From contig CAYRMW010000011.1 of the NCBI GenBank assembly GCA_964425595.1, forward strand, positions 1 to 46,207: 46,207 bases of DNA. The letters are read 5' to 3'. Below the pieces are notes generated by a model. That model did no database searches, was not told where the DNA came from, and worked only from the letters and a program-made list of their open reading frames with translations. Positions within the stretch are counted from its first letter, which is position 1; every line of letters starts with the position of its first letter. This document shows, one piece after another, positions 24,864 through 33,821 of this stretch. Origin of the DNA: Caccovicinus sp964425595 (GTDB lineage: Bacteria > Bacillota > Clostridia > Lachnospirales > Lachnospiraceae). Both the position numbers and the translations under genes were made by a program.

Positions 24864-26828
24864 ATGGGAAAGTATTCAGCAGAATCAGAAGAGTTACTGA
24901 GGCTGGTGGGAGGCCGGAGCAATATTGCGGCAGTCTCCCATTGTGTGACCAGGATGCGGTTTGTGTTAAATGATCCGTCTGCAGCCGATGTGAAGGCGAT
25001 CGAAAGCATGAAGGTGGTAAAGGGTACCTTTACCCAGGCCGGGCAGTTCCAGGTCATTATCGGAAATACCGTATCGGAGTTTTACAAGGACTTTACGGAC
25101 GTTGCCGGCATCGAAGGCGTATCCAAGGACGCCGTCAAGCAGGCGGCAAAGCAGAATCAGAATGTGCTGCAGCGGATGATCGGCGCGCTGGCGGAGATCT
25201 TTGCCCCGCTGATCCCGGCCATCATTACCGGAGGTCTGATCCTGGGATTCCGCAACTGTATCGACAGTATGTACCTGTTTGAAAACGGCACGAAGACACT
25301 GTGCGATATCAGTCAGTTCTGGAGCGGCGTAGACAGCTTCCTGTGGCTGATCGGTGAAGCCGTCTTCCACATGCTGCCGGTGGGTATCTGCTGGTCTGTG
25401 ACGAAGAAGATGGGAACCACGCAGATGTTGGGTATCGTGCTCGGCCTTACCCTGGTTTCCGGCCAGCTGCTGAATGCTTATTCGGTGGCGACGACGGCGG
25501 CAGCGGATATCCCGGTATGGGATTTCGGCTATTTCAAGGTAAATATGATCGGTTATCAGGCACAGGTGCTTCCGGCGATTCTGGCGGCTTTCTGTCTGGT
25601 TTATCTGGAACGGTTCTTTAAGAAGATTACGCCGCAGGTGATTTCTATGGTCGTGGTGCCCTTTTGCAGTCTGGTGCTGGCGGTGATCGCGGCTCACTTC
25701 GTCCTGGGTCCCATCGGCTGGGCGATCGGCTCCGCGATCTCCAGCGTGGTATACGCGGGGATCACCGGTCCCTTTAAGGTTATTTTCGGCGCGGTGTTCG
25801 GCTTCGTGTACGCTCCGCTGGTGATTACCGGACTTCATCATATGTCCAACGCCATCGATCTTCAGCTGATTGCCGATTACGGCGGAACCATGCTGTGGCC
25901 GATGATCGCTCTTTCCAATATTGCCCAGGGCTCTGCCGTCTTGGCTATGATTTACCTGCAAAGAAAGGAGGCACAAGCGCAGGAAGTGAATATTCCTGCC
26001 TGCGTATCCTGCTATCTGGGCGTAACTGAACCGGCAATTTTCGGGGTAAACTTAAAGCATATGTATCCCTTTGTCTGCGGAATGATCGGCTCTGCGGCGG
26101 CAGCCGTGATCTGCGTATCTACCCAGACCACGGCAAATGCCATCGGCGTAGGCGGTATTCCCGGCATCTTGTCCATTAAGCCGGAGTACATGGGAAGCTT
26201 TGCCTTAAGCATGCTGACGGCCATTGCGGTTCCCTTTGCTTTCACTGTTCTGGTGGGAAGGAAAAAGGCAGCAGCTATAGCAGTAAGCACCGGAGAGACC
26301 GCCGGCGGAGAAGTTTCTCTGCAGAATGTACCGACAGAGACCGGGAGCGCTCCGGCAGCAGAGGGCGGCGAGAAGGTGATGCGGGCTTATGCAGACGGTC
26401 AGGTGATCACGCTGACGGAGGTAAATGACGGGGTGTTTTCCTCCGGCATGCTGGGCGACGGACTTGCCATTCGCCCGGAGAATGATACGGTGTATGCGCC
26501 GGCGGACGGAAAAGCCACTGCGCTGCTCCAGGATTCCAGACATGCATGCGGACTGGTCCTGGACAATGGCATGGAGCTGATCCTTCATGTGGGACTGGAT
26601 ACGGTCAACATGAAGGGAGACGGCTTTACCTATCTGGTCACGGAGGGCCAGCAGGTAAAGGCCGGCACTCCGCTGATCCGCTTCGACCGGGAGAAGATTA
26701 AGAAGGCCGGGTATCCGGATACGATCATCTGCGTGGTCACCTCACCGGGAAATGCGAACAATATCCGGATGCTTGCCGGCATGCAGGCAAGGGCCAATGA
26801 GACGGAAATTATCCGGTATAAGGATTAG
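24864..26828 (+). CDS. treP: Trehalose-specific PTS permease, EIIBCA
   Basis: The 654-residue membrane protein would import trehalose as trehalose 6-phosphate. EIIB has the phosphorylated Cys27 in HCVTRMRFV. EIIC spans about residues 105-470 with GLHHMSNAIDLQLI and YLGVTEPAIFGVNLKHMYPF. A low-complexity linker precedes an EIIA domain (about 500-654) with His575 in LILHVGLDTVNMKGDGF. Typical TreP/TreB proteins lack a fused EIIA and borrow one, so this three-domain form is self-sufficient. ATG 24864 follows GGAGGAGGA; the frame is open upstream across the promoter, so no earlier start is used. Assignment to trehalose rests on the linked phosphotrehalase and TreR. Confidence 0.9.
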   Translation: MGKYSAESEELLRLVGGRSNIAAVSHCVTRMRFVLNDPSAADVKAIESMKVVKGTFTQAGQFQVIIGNTVSEFYKDFTDVAGIEGVSKDAVKQAAKQNQNVLQRMIGALAEIFAPLIPAIITGGLILGFRNCIDSMYLFENGTKTLCDISQFWSGVDSFLWLIGEAVFHMLPVGICWSVTKKMGTTQMLGIVLGLTLVSGQLLNAYSVATTAAADIPVWDFGYFKVNMIGYQAQVLPAILAAFCLVYLERFFKKITPQVISMVVVPFCSLVLAVIAAHFVLGPIGWAIGSAISSVVYAGITGPFKVIFGAVFGFVYAPLVITGLHHMSNAIDLQLIADYGGTMLWPMIALSNIAQGSAVLAMIYLQRKEAQAQEVNIPACVSCYLGVTEPAIFGVNLKHMYPFVCGMIGSAAAAVICVSTQTTANAIGVGGIPGILSIKPEYMGSFALSMLTAIAVPFAFTVLVGRKKAAAIAVSTGETAGGEVSLQNVPTETGSAPAAEGGEKVMRAYADGQVITLTEVNDGVFSSGMLGDGLAIRPENDTVYAPADGKATALLQDSRHACGLVLDNGMELILHVGLDTVNMKGDGFTYLVTEGQQVKAGTPLIRFDREKIKKAGYPDTIICVVTSPGNANNIRMLAGMQARANETEIIRYKD

Positions 26829-26852
26829 TCAGCACAAGGGAGATGGAAAAGA

Positions 26853-28499
26853 ATGGAGTCGTTAAACGATAAGGTGGTTTATCAGATTTATCCAAAATCC
26901 TTTCGGGATTCCGACGGAGACGGCTGCGGCGACCTGCGCGGGATCATGGAAAAACTGGATTATTTAAAGTGGCTGGGCGTGGATTACGTGTGGTGTACGC
27001 CATTTTTCCTCTCCCCCCAGAGGGACAATGGCTATGACATTGCCGATTACTACCAGGTAGATCCGGCATTCGGCACCATGGAGGATGCAAAGGAGCTGAT
27101 CCGGGAAGCCGAAAAGCGAGGGATCGGCATGATGTTTGATATGGTGTTTAACCACACCTCCACGGAACACGAATGGTTTCAAAGGGCGCTGGCAGGTGAG
27201 AGGGAGTATCAGGATTACTATATTTTCCGGGACGGAGAGCCAGAGATGCCTCCCACTAATTGGGAGTCGAAGTTTGGCGGGAGCGCATGGGAGTATGTTC
27301 CTTCGCTTGAGAAATGGTATCTGCATCTTTTTGACCGGACCCAGGCGGACTTAAACTGGGATAATCCAAAAGTCAGAGAAGAACTGAAAAATGTGATCCG
27401 TTTCTGGAAGAACAAGGGCGTAAAGGGATTCCGGTTCGATGTGGTGAATCTGATTTCCAAGCCGGAGGTGCTGGAAAATGACGGCCAAGGCGACGGCCGC
27501 CGCTTCTATACAGACGGCCCTCATGTCCACGAGTATCTGAAGGAGCTGGTAAGGGATACAGAGATCGGCGGCATGATCACCGTAGGAGAGATGTCTTCCA
27601 CCTCCATCGAGAACTGTATCCGCTACACGAATCCCCGGGAGAAGGAGCTGGCCATGTGCTTCCACTTCCATCACCTGAAGGTGGATTACAAGGACGGCGA
27701 CAAGTGGGAGATTCAGCCGGCAGACTATCGGAAGCTAAAGGAAATCCTGGTCAGATGGCAGGAGGGAATGCAGGAGAACGGAGGCTGGGAAGCCGTGTTC
27801 TGGTGCAATCACGATCAGCCCAGAGCCGTATCCCGTTTCGGTGATGACAAAAATTACTGGAAGGAGTCGGCGAAGATGCTGGCCGGCGCCATTCATATGA
27901 TGCGGGGAACACCTTACATTTTTCAGGGTGAGGAGCTGGGTATGACCAATGCCGGCTACACGGATATCGGTCAGTACCGGGATGTGGAAAGCACCAATTA
28001 CTATCAGATCATGCTGGAGCGGGGAAGGACGAAGGAGGAAGCCCTCCATATCCTGAATGAGCGCTCCCGGGACAATGGACGCACGCCCATGCAGTGGAGC
28101 GGCGGGGAACATGCCGGATTTACCTCCGGACAGCCGTGGATTTCCCTTCCGGACAATTACAGGACCATCAATGTGGAAACGGAGATGGAGGATGAGGATT
28201 CCGTTCTTTACTATTACCGCCGTCTGATTGCCCTCAGGAAGGAAGAACCGGCCGTTGCAAAAGGCAGCATTGCATTTCTGGAAGAGGCGGACCCGCAGAT
28301 TCTGGCTTACCGCCGGGTGTTTGGCGAGGATGAGATTCTGGCCGTTCATAATTTCGGCAGTGAAGAAACGACCCTTTCTCTGCATTTTGATCCGGGAGAG
28401 TATGAGCGGCTTCTGGGAAATTATCCGGAGGGTACGGAAGGGGTGCCGGGGAGGCTGCGTCCTTATGAGAGCGTGATTTTAAAAAGGAAGCAGGCATAA
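26853..28499 (+). CDS. treA: Alpha,alpha-phosphotrehalase (trehalose-6-phosphate hydrolase)
   Basis: The enzyme splits trehalose 6-phosphate into glucose and glucose 6-phosphate in the cytoplasm. The 548-residue GH13 protein has VVYQIYPKSFRDSDGDGCGDL at its start (a calcium-binding-type loop), the conserved MVFNHTS, the nucleophile Asp in GFRFDVVN (about residue 200), the acid Glu in TVGEMSS (about 248) and the third Asp in CNHDQPR (about 319). Oligo-1,6-glucosidases are close relatives. The PTS-TreR context favours phosphotrehalase. It follows the PTS gene by 24 bases and shares its promoter. No clear terminator follows; the next gene converges 17 bases away. Confidence 0.92.
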   Translation: MESLNDKVVYQIYPKSFRDSDGDGCGDLRGIMEKLDYLKWLGVDYVWCTPFFLSPQRDNGYDIADYYQVDPAFGTMEDAKELIREAEKRGIGMMFDMVFNHTSTEHEWFQRALAGEREYQDYYIFRDGEPEMPPTNWESKFGGSAWEYVPSLEKWYLHLFDRTQADLNWDNPKVREELKNVIRFWKNKGVKGFRFDVVNLISKPEVLENDGQGDGRRFYTDGPHVHEYLKELVRDTEIGGMITVGEMSSTSIENCIRYTNPREKELAMCFHFHHLKVDYKDGDKWEIQPADYRKLKEILVRWQEGMQENGGWEAVFWCNHDQPRAVSRFGDDKNYWKESAKMLAGAIHMMRGTPYIFQGEELGMTNAGYTDIGQYRDVESTNYYQIMLERGRTKEEALHILNERSRDNGRTPMQWSGGEHAGFTSGQPWISLPDNYRTINVETEMEDEDSVLYYYRRLIALRKEEPAVAKGSIAFLEEADPQILAYRRVFGEDEILAVHNFGSEETTLSLHFDPGEYERLLGNYPEGTEGVPGRLRPYESVILKRKQA

Positions 28500-28516
28500 G
28501 AAGGGGGCGGAGATGA

Positions 28517-29368
28517 TCAGCCAGGTGCATGGAGATTTTTCATGAATGCCTCAATCACCTGTTCCTGATACTTTCCTTCATACGTTCCCTCCTTGAGCCT
28601 GGGAAGCGCTTCGGTGACCAGCTGTTCCCAGGAGTCGGTCTCCCTGCCTGCCAGAACCGGATAGTAGAAAATGCCATTTTCCCGGGCGGCCTGGCAGTCG
28701 CCCGGTGCATCACCGACCATCAGGCATTTCCGGTTGTCGTATCCGGTTTCCCGAAGCCTTGAGATCGCGGTTTTTTTCCCTCCGTCCTCCTGGGAGAGGA
28801 TGACGGAGGGAAAATCGATCAGATCCTGCTTTTTCCATTCCTCTATGACTGCAGGACGGTTGGCGGAAGAGACCACGGCAACATCCCCCAGCTGGCTGGC
28901 GGCCTTAAGACCCTGGCTGGCGCCGGGAAAGGCCATCTTCTTTTCTTCCGGAAGAGAAGAAATCCGACGGTTCACTGCCTCTGACCAGTCAAGGGCCTGA
29001 CGGAAGATGTTTAACCCTGTCCGCTTCCATTCTGCCCGAACGGCGTCATTGGAAAGTTCCTTTGCACTTTCCGTCCACCGGCAGAATTCCCGGATTCCGG
29101 GGATGGGGATTCCCTGGTCATCAATTTCAGACAGGAGTATGGCCAGACCTTTGAAGCGGTTGATTCCCCGCGTCATGGTGTACAGATTGATTTCGTTCCA
29201 GCGCTTCAGCACCTGATCCCGGCAGGAATCCAGATCCCACACCTTTAACAGGCAGGGCCCGAAGCAGAAGATATGCTTGCTGTTCATGGTGTCCATCACG
29301 CAGCCGTCGGAATCGATGCAGATTAAAAACTCTTTCGTTCGGTTGAATTCGGATAATCTTAAGGCCAT
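28517..29368 (-). CDS. HAD-superfamily phosphatase of the ABC importer operon
   Basis: The 283-residue protein has HAD motif I ICIDSDGCVMD (nucleophile Asp19, acid Asp21), motif II VVSSANRPA, the Lys motif DGGKKTAIS and motif IV LMVGDAPGDCQAAR. A large helical cap lies at about residues 30-145. The sequence does not match the phosphonoacetaldehyde hydrolase start, so a general phosphate-ester substrate is likelier. It is the last gene of a minus-strand operon behind the binding protein, 26 bases away, with AAAGGAG before its ATG. Its place in an importer operon suggests it dephosphorylates the imported solute. This function is inferred. Confidence 0.85.
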   Translation of the reverse strand: MALRLSEFNRTKEFLICIDSDGCVMDTMNSKHIFCFGPCLLKVWDLDSCRDQVLKRWNEINLYTMTRGINRFKGLAILLSEIDDQGIPIPGIREFCRWTESAKELSNDAVRAEWKRTGLNIFRQALDWSEAVNRRISSLPEEKKMAFPGASQGLKAASQLGDVAVVSSANRPAVIEEWKKQDLIDFPSVILSQEDGGKKTAISRLRETGYDNRKCLMVGDAPGDCQAARENGIFYYPVLAGRETDSWEQLVTEALPRLKEGTYEGKYQEQVIEAFMKNLHAPG

Positions 29369-29394
29369 CGAGTGTCTCCTTTCCGGAAGGCTGG

Positions 29395-30672
29395 TTATCG
29401 GTACTGATACCAGTAATCCTGGATATCCTGCAGATTGGTATAAACGTAATCATAATTAATCTGCCACAGGTTCATATCTTCCAGGGCAATGTTTCCCTCG
29501 GCCGGGGTGGTCTCCGGGCGTACCGGCCATCCGCCGATGGTATTGAAGGGCTGAATTCCGTTTCCGTTGCCGTCCTCGCCTCCCATCAGATAGCGGATCA
29601 GGAGCTTGGCGCCGTTGGGATGGGGAGCCTCATTGACCACAGCCAGGAAATTCATAAACGCCATGCCGGATACCGGAGACATGTCGGTGGGAGAGGAGTC
29701 GATATTCCAGCCTTTGTCGTCCCGCTCCCGGTATTTGGAAGATGGGGTATAGCCGATGAGGCGGGATTCGAAGCCTTCGCCCACAGACTGGATCACCTCG
29801 TTGTTTGAATCAAAGATGACCGGATCATTGGCCAGAACCCGCTTGATCCAGGCATGGCCTGCAGTGGGCTCGTCATCGGCCAGGACAATATCTTCTCCAA
29901 AGCATTCTTTGTATGCTTCGGCCATTTCATCTGCGTGTTCTACCATGGAGGTGAAGAGCACCATGTAGCTGACCGTGCCGATGGGATTCTGCAGGACAAA
30001 ATTTCCGCTCCATTCGGGCTTCGTTACGTCCCACCAGTTCGTTATGGGTGTCTCGGAATATACTTCCGTATTGTAAAACCACCAGTCTGTCTCAAAGTAC
30101 AGAGGGGTCATATCTTCCAGATATTCCGGATCCACGTTTCCGAAGATGGAGTCCGGCTGATAATTATGGAGGATGCCCTTGTCGAAGAAATTCTTGATGT
30201 AATCGCCGGTCTGCTCCTTGGAATGGATCACGTCGGCGGTGCGGATCCCGGAGTTATATTCAGTACTCAACTTGGTGGACATATCGTTTGCGCTGATGTC
30301 ATACACTTCCAGAGTCATTCCCGGATAATCTTCCTCGAAGCTGGTTTTTACCCTGGCCATCCGGCTGGAGATGGAGTAGATCACTACTTTTCCGCCTTCT
30401 TCATCCAGAGCTTTCTGATACAGTTCATCGGAAGTTTCGTCCTCGTAAAGGCCTGCATCGATGGCCCACTGCTCCTCCGGCGTGACAGCTTCGCTTTCCG
30501 TTGATTCTGTTTCCTCTCCCTGACCGGAATCTTCTCCGGAAATATTTTCTGATGAATCGGCCTGTGACGCCGTGGTTTCTGTTTCTTCGATTTTTTCACA
30601 TCCTGCCAGCGACAGGGAGGCCATAATGCCTGCCAGAAGCATGGCGGTAAGCTGCGTTCCTCTTTTTTTCAT
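29395..30672 (-). CDS. ABC importer solute-binding lipoprotein (AfuA/Fe3+ type)
   Basis: The 425-residue lipoprotein starts at the ATG at 30670-30672, behind AAAAAGGAGAG. A signal peptide ends in the lipobox LAGC with the lipidated Cys25, followed by a Glu/Ser/Thr-rich tether. The remainder is a cluster D-type periplasmic binding fold similar to the Fe3+/AfuA group, with ADVIHSKEQTG, WWDVTKPEWSG and a C-terminal GGWPVRPET. Relatives of this group bind ferric iron, 2-aminoethylphosphonate, or, for AfuA, hexose phosphates. The partner permease and ATPase lie upstream. The HAD phosphatase downstream makes a phosphorylated ligand more likely than iron, though no ligand residues can be read out with certainty. 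Confidence 0.88.
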   Translation of the reverse strand: MKKRGTQLTAMLLAGIMASLSLAGCEKIEETETTASQADSSENISGEDSGQGEETESTESEAVTPEEQWAIDAGLYEDETSDELYQKALDEEGGKVVIYSISSRMARVKTSFEEDYPGMTLEVYDISANDMSTKLSTEYNSGIRTADVIHSKEQTGDYIKNFFDKGILHNYQPDSIFGNVDPEYLEDMTPLYFETDWWFYNTEVYSETPITNWWDVTKPEWSGNFVLQNPIGTVSYMVLFTSMVEHADEMAEAYKECFGEDIVLADDEPTAGHAWIKRVLANDPVIFDSNNEVIQSVGEGFESRLIGYTPSSKYRERDDKGWNIDSSPTDMSPVSGMAFMNFLAVVNEAPHPNGAKLLIRYLMGGEDGNGNGIQPFNTIGGWPVRPETTPAEGNIALEDMNLWQINYDYVYTNLQDIQDYWYQYR

Positions 30673-30756
30673 TATCTTTCTCTCCTTTTTGCGTTTGCTT
30701 TCGCGAAGTGACGGACCAGGCAGCCTTGCCTGCACGGGCAGTTGACGGCTGCAGGT

Positions 30757-31887
30757 TTACAGTTCATCCATGATCGCTTTTTTGATCAGCCGGCCCGATT
30801 CCCGGTCAAAGACATTGATCCTGCCGGGATCGATCTTCAGCCATACATTCTGGTCATTTTCATAATGCTTCAGGCCGTTCTGTTTCGACAGAAGCTTTTC
30901 GGAACCGGCAATTAAGTCTACGGTGGTCTCGGAGCCGGCCGGCATCACCGAATAAACCTGGGCTTTTATGGTGCCGGGATCTTCACGGGACCTGATCTCG
31001 ACTAATTCCGGCCGCACGCCGACGGTCACCGGAAATGAGGCGTTATCGGCCAGTGCTTCCGTGAGAAATTCACGACCAAACTGCATCCCTCCAAGGACAG
31101 ATTCTATTTCCAGGATGCCGCCCCTTACCGATGCCGTGCCGGGCAGGAAATTGACTCCCGGATTTCCGATAAAGTCCGCCACCCGAAGGGATGCCGGGTT
31201 CTGGTAAAGCTCCATGGGCGAGGCCACCTGCTCCAGAACGCCCTCGAAGAAAATGGCGATCCTGGTGGACATGGTCAGCGCTTCCGTCTGGTCATGAGTT
31301 ACGTAGATAATGGTGGTGCCCAGCTCCTGATGGAGACGCTTGATTTCGCTGCGCATTTCCACACGAAGCTTGGCATCCAGATTTGACAGGGGTTCGTCCA
31401 GAAGGAGGACCTCCGGTTCCGTCACGATGGCCCTGGCGATGGCCACCCGTTGCTGCTGGCCGCCGGAAAGCTCGGAAGGATAGCGGTCGATGAACTCTTC
31501 GATGCGCATCCGCTTCAGGGCATTTTCCACCTTGCGCCGGATCGCATCTTTGGGCACCTTCGCCACCTCCAGGCCGAAAGCCACATTGTTGAATACGGTC
31601 ATGTGGGGCCAGAGGGCGTAGGATTGAAATACCAGATTCAGATGGCGCTTTCCAGGTTCCTCATAGAACTTTTCCGGAGCATTGATGATTTCCCGATCAT
31701 CCATGTACATGAATCCTTCCTGGGGCTTTTCCAGACCGGCGATAACCCGCAGGATGGTGGTTTTCCCGCATCCGGAAGGTCCTAACAGGGTCATGAATTC
31801 GCCGTCTTCGATGACCAGGTTAATGTCCTTCAGCACATGATTCTTTCCATAATACTTATTGATCTGCTTCAGTTCGATTCTGCTCAT
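30757..31887 (-). CDS. ABC importer ATP-binding protein (FbpC/PotA-like)
   Basis: The 376-residue ATPase drives the importer. Walker A is GPSGCGKTT (37-45), followed by Q-loop LVFQSYALWP, signature LSGGQQQRVAIARA, Walker B LLLDEPLSNLD and the switch His in YVTHDQTEA. A C-terminal TOBE-like regulatory region (about 240-376) has GNPGVNFLPG and VGVRPELVEI, as in Fe3+, spermidine and sugar importers. The start is preceded by GAGGAGGGT. It lies 17 bases past the permease gene in the same direction. Confidence 0.93.
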   Translation of the reverse strand: MSRIELKQINKYYGKNHVLKDINLVIEDGEFMTLLGPSGCGKTTILRVIAGLEKPQEGFMYMDDREIINAPEKFYEEPGKRHLNLVFQSYALWPHMTVFNNVAFGLEVAKVPKDAIRRKVENALKRMRIEEFIDRYPSELSGGQQQRVAIARAIVTEPEVLLLDEPLSNLDAKLRVEMRSEIKRLHQELGTTIIYVTHDQTEALTMSTRIAIFFEGVLEQVASPMELYQNPASLRVADFIGNPGVNFLPGTASVRGGILEIESVLGGMQFGREFLTEALADNASFPVTVGVRPELVEIRSREDPGTIKAQVYSVMPAGSETTVDLIAGSEKLLSKQNGLKHYENDQNVWLKIDPGRINVFDRESGRLIKKAIMDEL

Positions 31888-31904
31888 TTTCGTACCCTCC
31901 TCAG

Positions 31905-33767
31905 TTAAAAGCCCTTGGTGATGTCCGCATCCGTAAAGGTATTGGCAAACCAGTACACGAAAAATACAAGGATAAACATGACGATGGTCACCGCGCTTGA
32001 CAGCTGGATCAGATTTTCCGAAGAGTAGGCATAGGCCATGTAAGGCAGCGTCTGCTGGGAGGGGGTCATCAGGATGACGATCAGATCCAGCTCCTTCATG
32101 ATGCTGATAAATACCAGCATAAAGCCGCTGATCATGCCGCCTCTGGACAGGGGGAAGACGACCTTAAAGAACCGACGGAAAAAACCTGCATTTTCCACCT
32201 GGGCAGCCTCCTCTAATTCCGTGCTGATCTGAAGCATATTGGAGGTGCCTGCTCTGGAGGCGAAGGGCATGTTTTTCACTACCGCGATCAGAACCAGGAT
32301 CGTGAAGGTGCCATATAAGGACGGAACGAGGGTGATCCGGTACCCGAACATTTCAATCTTTTTTGCCGTAGCAAACAGAGCCAGATACATGGCGCCGAAG
32401 GCGATGGAGGGAATCAGGTAGGGGATAAACACCAACTGCTCCACCAACTTGCCGGAAAATAATTTGCGGCCTCTGGAATTGATATAGCCGATCATCTGTC
32501 CGAATAGGGTGGCAAACAGGGAGGTAAGGATGACCAGCTTGATGGTATTGCCCACATACTTTAAAAACTGCGGATTTCTAAAGATTCCCGGTTCGCCCTG
32601 GTCGATGGTGGGCACGGAACCGCCGATCCAGTAGTGGAGGGTCAGATTGCTTAAGCTGTAATTGCCCGGCTCAAGCATCAGGGACTGGTACAGAAGGACG
32701 AGCACCGGGAATACCACGGCCGCAGCCACAAACACGAACAGAATTCCGGTAACCAGCGGACGCCATTTGCCCAGACGGAGGGGATTCGTCCGGCCGCCTT
32801 TTCCGCCGATGGTGCTGTAGGATTTTCTGGAGCCGATGGCCTTCTGGTTCATGAAGACGCTCAGGGAAGCGATCAGGATCAGCACCAGGGAGATCACGTA
32901 GCCGACCTGGTTCTGGCCATTCTGGATGGAGTTGTACATGGTAGTGGAAACGGTGTAGTAGCCGATTTTCAGGCCAAGTACAGAGGGAACGCCGAAGGTT
33001 CCCATAGCCTTGGAGAAGGTCATGATGACGGCGGACAGGATGGCAGGCATAACCAGGGGAAAGGTGATCTTTGCCAGGATCCTGGCCTTTCCTGCCCCGA
33101 GGATTTCGCCCATCTCCTCCAGCTCCGAGTTAATGGAACTTAATGCAGAGGAGACCAGCAGATAGGCGTATGCGTAGTAATGGATCACCAGCACCACAAT
33201 GATGGCAAAGGGGCCGTATGCCAGCCAGTTGGGGGTCTGGATACCAAGGAAGCCTAAAAGTCCCTGTGCTCCGCCTACCCTGTCATTCTTAAAAATAGTC
33301 AGCCATGCCATGGATTTGCACCAGGAGGGAATCATGTAGGGAATGATCAGGGCCAGAGAGAAGAACTTTTTAAAAGGAAGATCGCTGCGCACCATAAGCC
33401 AGGCCAGAAGCGAGCCCAGGGTTACACCAGCGGCTGCGGTGAAGACGGAAATAACCAGGGAGTTTTTCAGGGGCGTCCAGAGCATTTGTCTGGATATGCT
33501 GCTGGTCAGCACCCTTTTCCAGTAGTACAGGGTGAACATTCCCGCACGTCCTCCCTCCACCCGGGCCACATCCGATTCGACCAGAGTAAAGGTGTCGATG
33601 ATCATCTGCCCCAGAGGGATCAGGATCAGATATACCATCAGGAGAACAGAGACCATGACCATGATATTGTACGGATTTTTAATCACGCTTCTGATTTGAT
33701 TTGCTAGCCGCCGCCTGGGAGAAAAGGCGAGTTCTCCGCGGGCGCTTTCGGCTTTCTGATTTGTCAT
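31905..33767 (-). CDS. ABC importer permease, two fused membrane modules (AfuB/FbpB type)
   Basis: The 620-residue protein holds two complete binding-protein-dependent permease modules in one chain, each with about six membrane segments. Two EAA loops that contact the ATPase are visible: EEMGEILGAGKARILAKITFP (read as two parts, about residue 230) and EEAAQVENAGFFRRFFKVVF (about 535). Such a fused permease is the hallmark of the Fe3+/phosphonate/phosphosugar importer group. I start it at the ATG at 33765-33767, behind AAGGAGAAA, rather than 16 codons upstream. The LacI regulator gene ends 54 bases before it on the same strand. Confidence 0.92.
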   Translation of the reverse strand: MTNQKAESARGELAFSPRRRLANQIRSVIKNPYNIMVMVSVLLMVYLILIPLGQMIIDTFTLVESDVARVEGGRAGMFTLYYWKRVLTSSISRQMLWTPLKNSLVISVFTAAAGVTLGSLLAWLMVRSDLPFKKFFSLALIIPYMIPSWCKSMAWLTIFKNDRVGGAQGLLGFLGIQTPNWLAYGPFAIIVVLVIHYYAYAYLLVSSALSSINSELEEMGEILGAGKARILAKITFPLVMPAILSAVIMTFSKAMGTFGVPSVLGLKIGYYTVSTTMYNSIQNGQNQVGYVISLVLILIASLSVFMNQKAIGSRKSYSTIGGKGGRTNPLRLGKWRPLVTGILFVFVAAAVVFPVLVLLYQSLMLEPGNYSLSNLTLHYWIGGSVPTIDQGEPGIFRNPQFLKYVGNTIKLVILTSLFATLFGQMIGYINSRGRKLFSGKLVEQLVFIPYLIPSIAFGAMYLALFATAKKIEMFGYRITLVPSLYGTFTILVLIAVVKNMPFASRAGTSNMLQISTELEEAAQVENAGFFRRFFKVVFPLSRGGMISGFMLVFISIMKELDLIVILMTPSQQTLPYMAYAYSSENLIQLSSAVTIVMFILVFFVYWFANTFTDADITKGF

Positions 33768-33821
33768 AGTATTTCTCCTTTCTTCGCCTGCTCCAAAGCT
33801 CCATGGATGGTTCAATTTTGG

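Noticed and set aside
28517..29368. Phosphonoacetaldehyde hydrolase (2-aminoethylphosphonate degradation)
   Set aside because: The ABC importer type could fit phosphonate, but the N-terminal HAD motif differs from that enzyme, and no transaminase gene (PhnW) is nearby.
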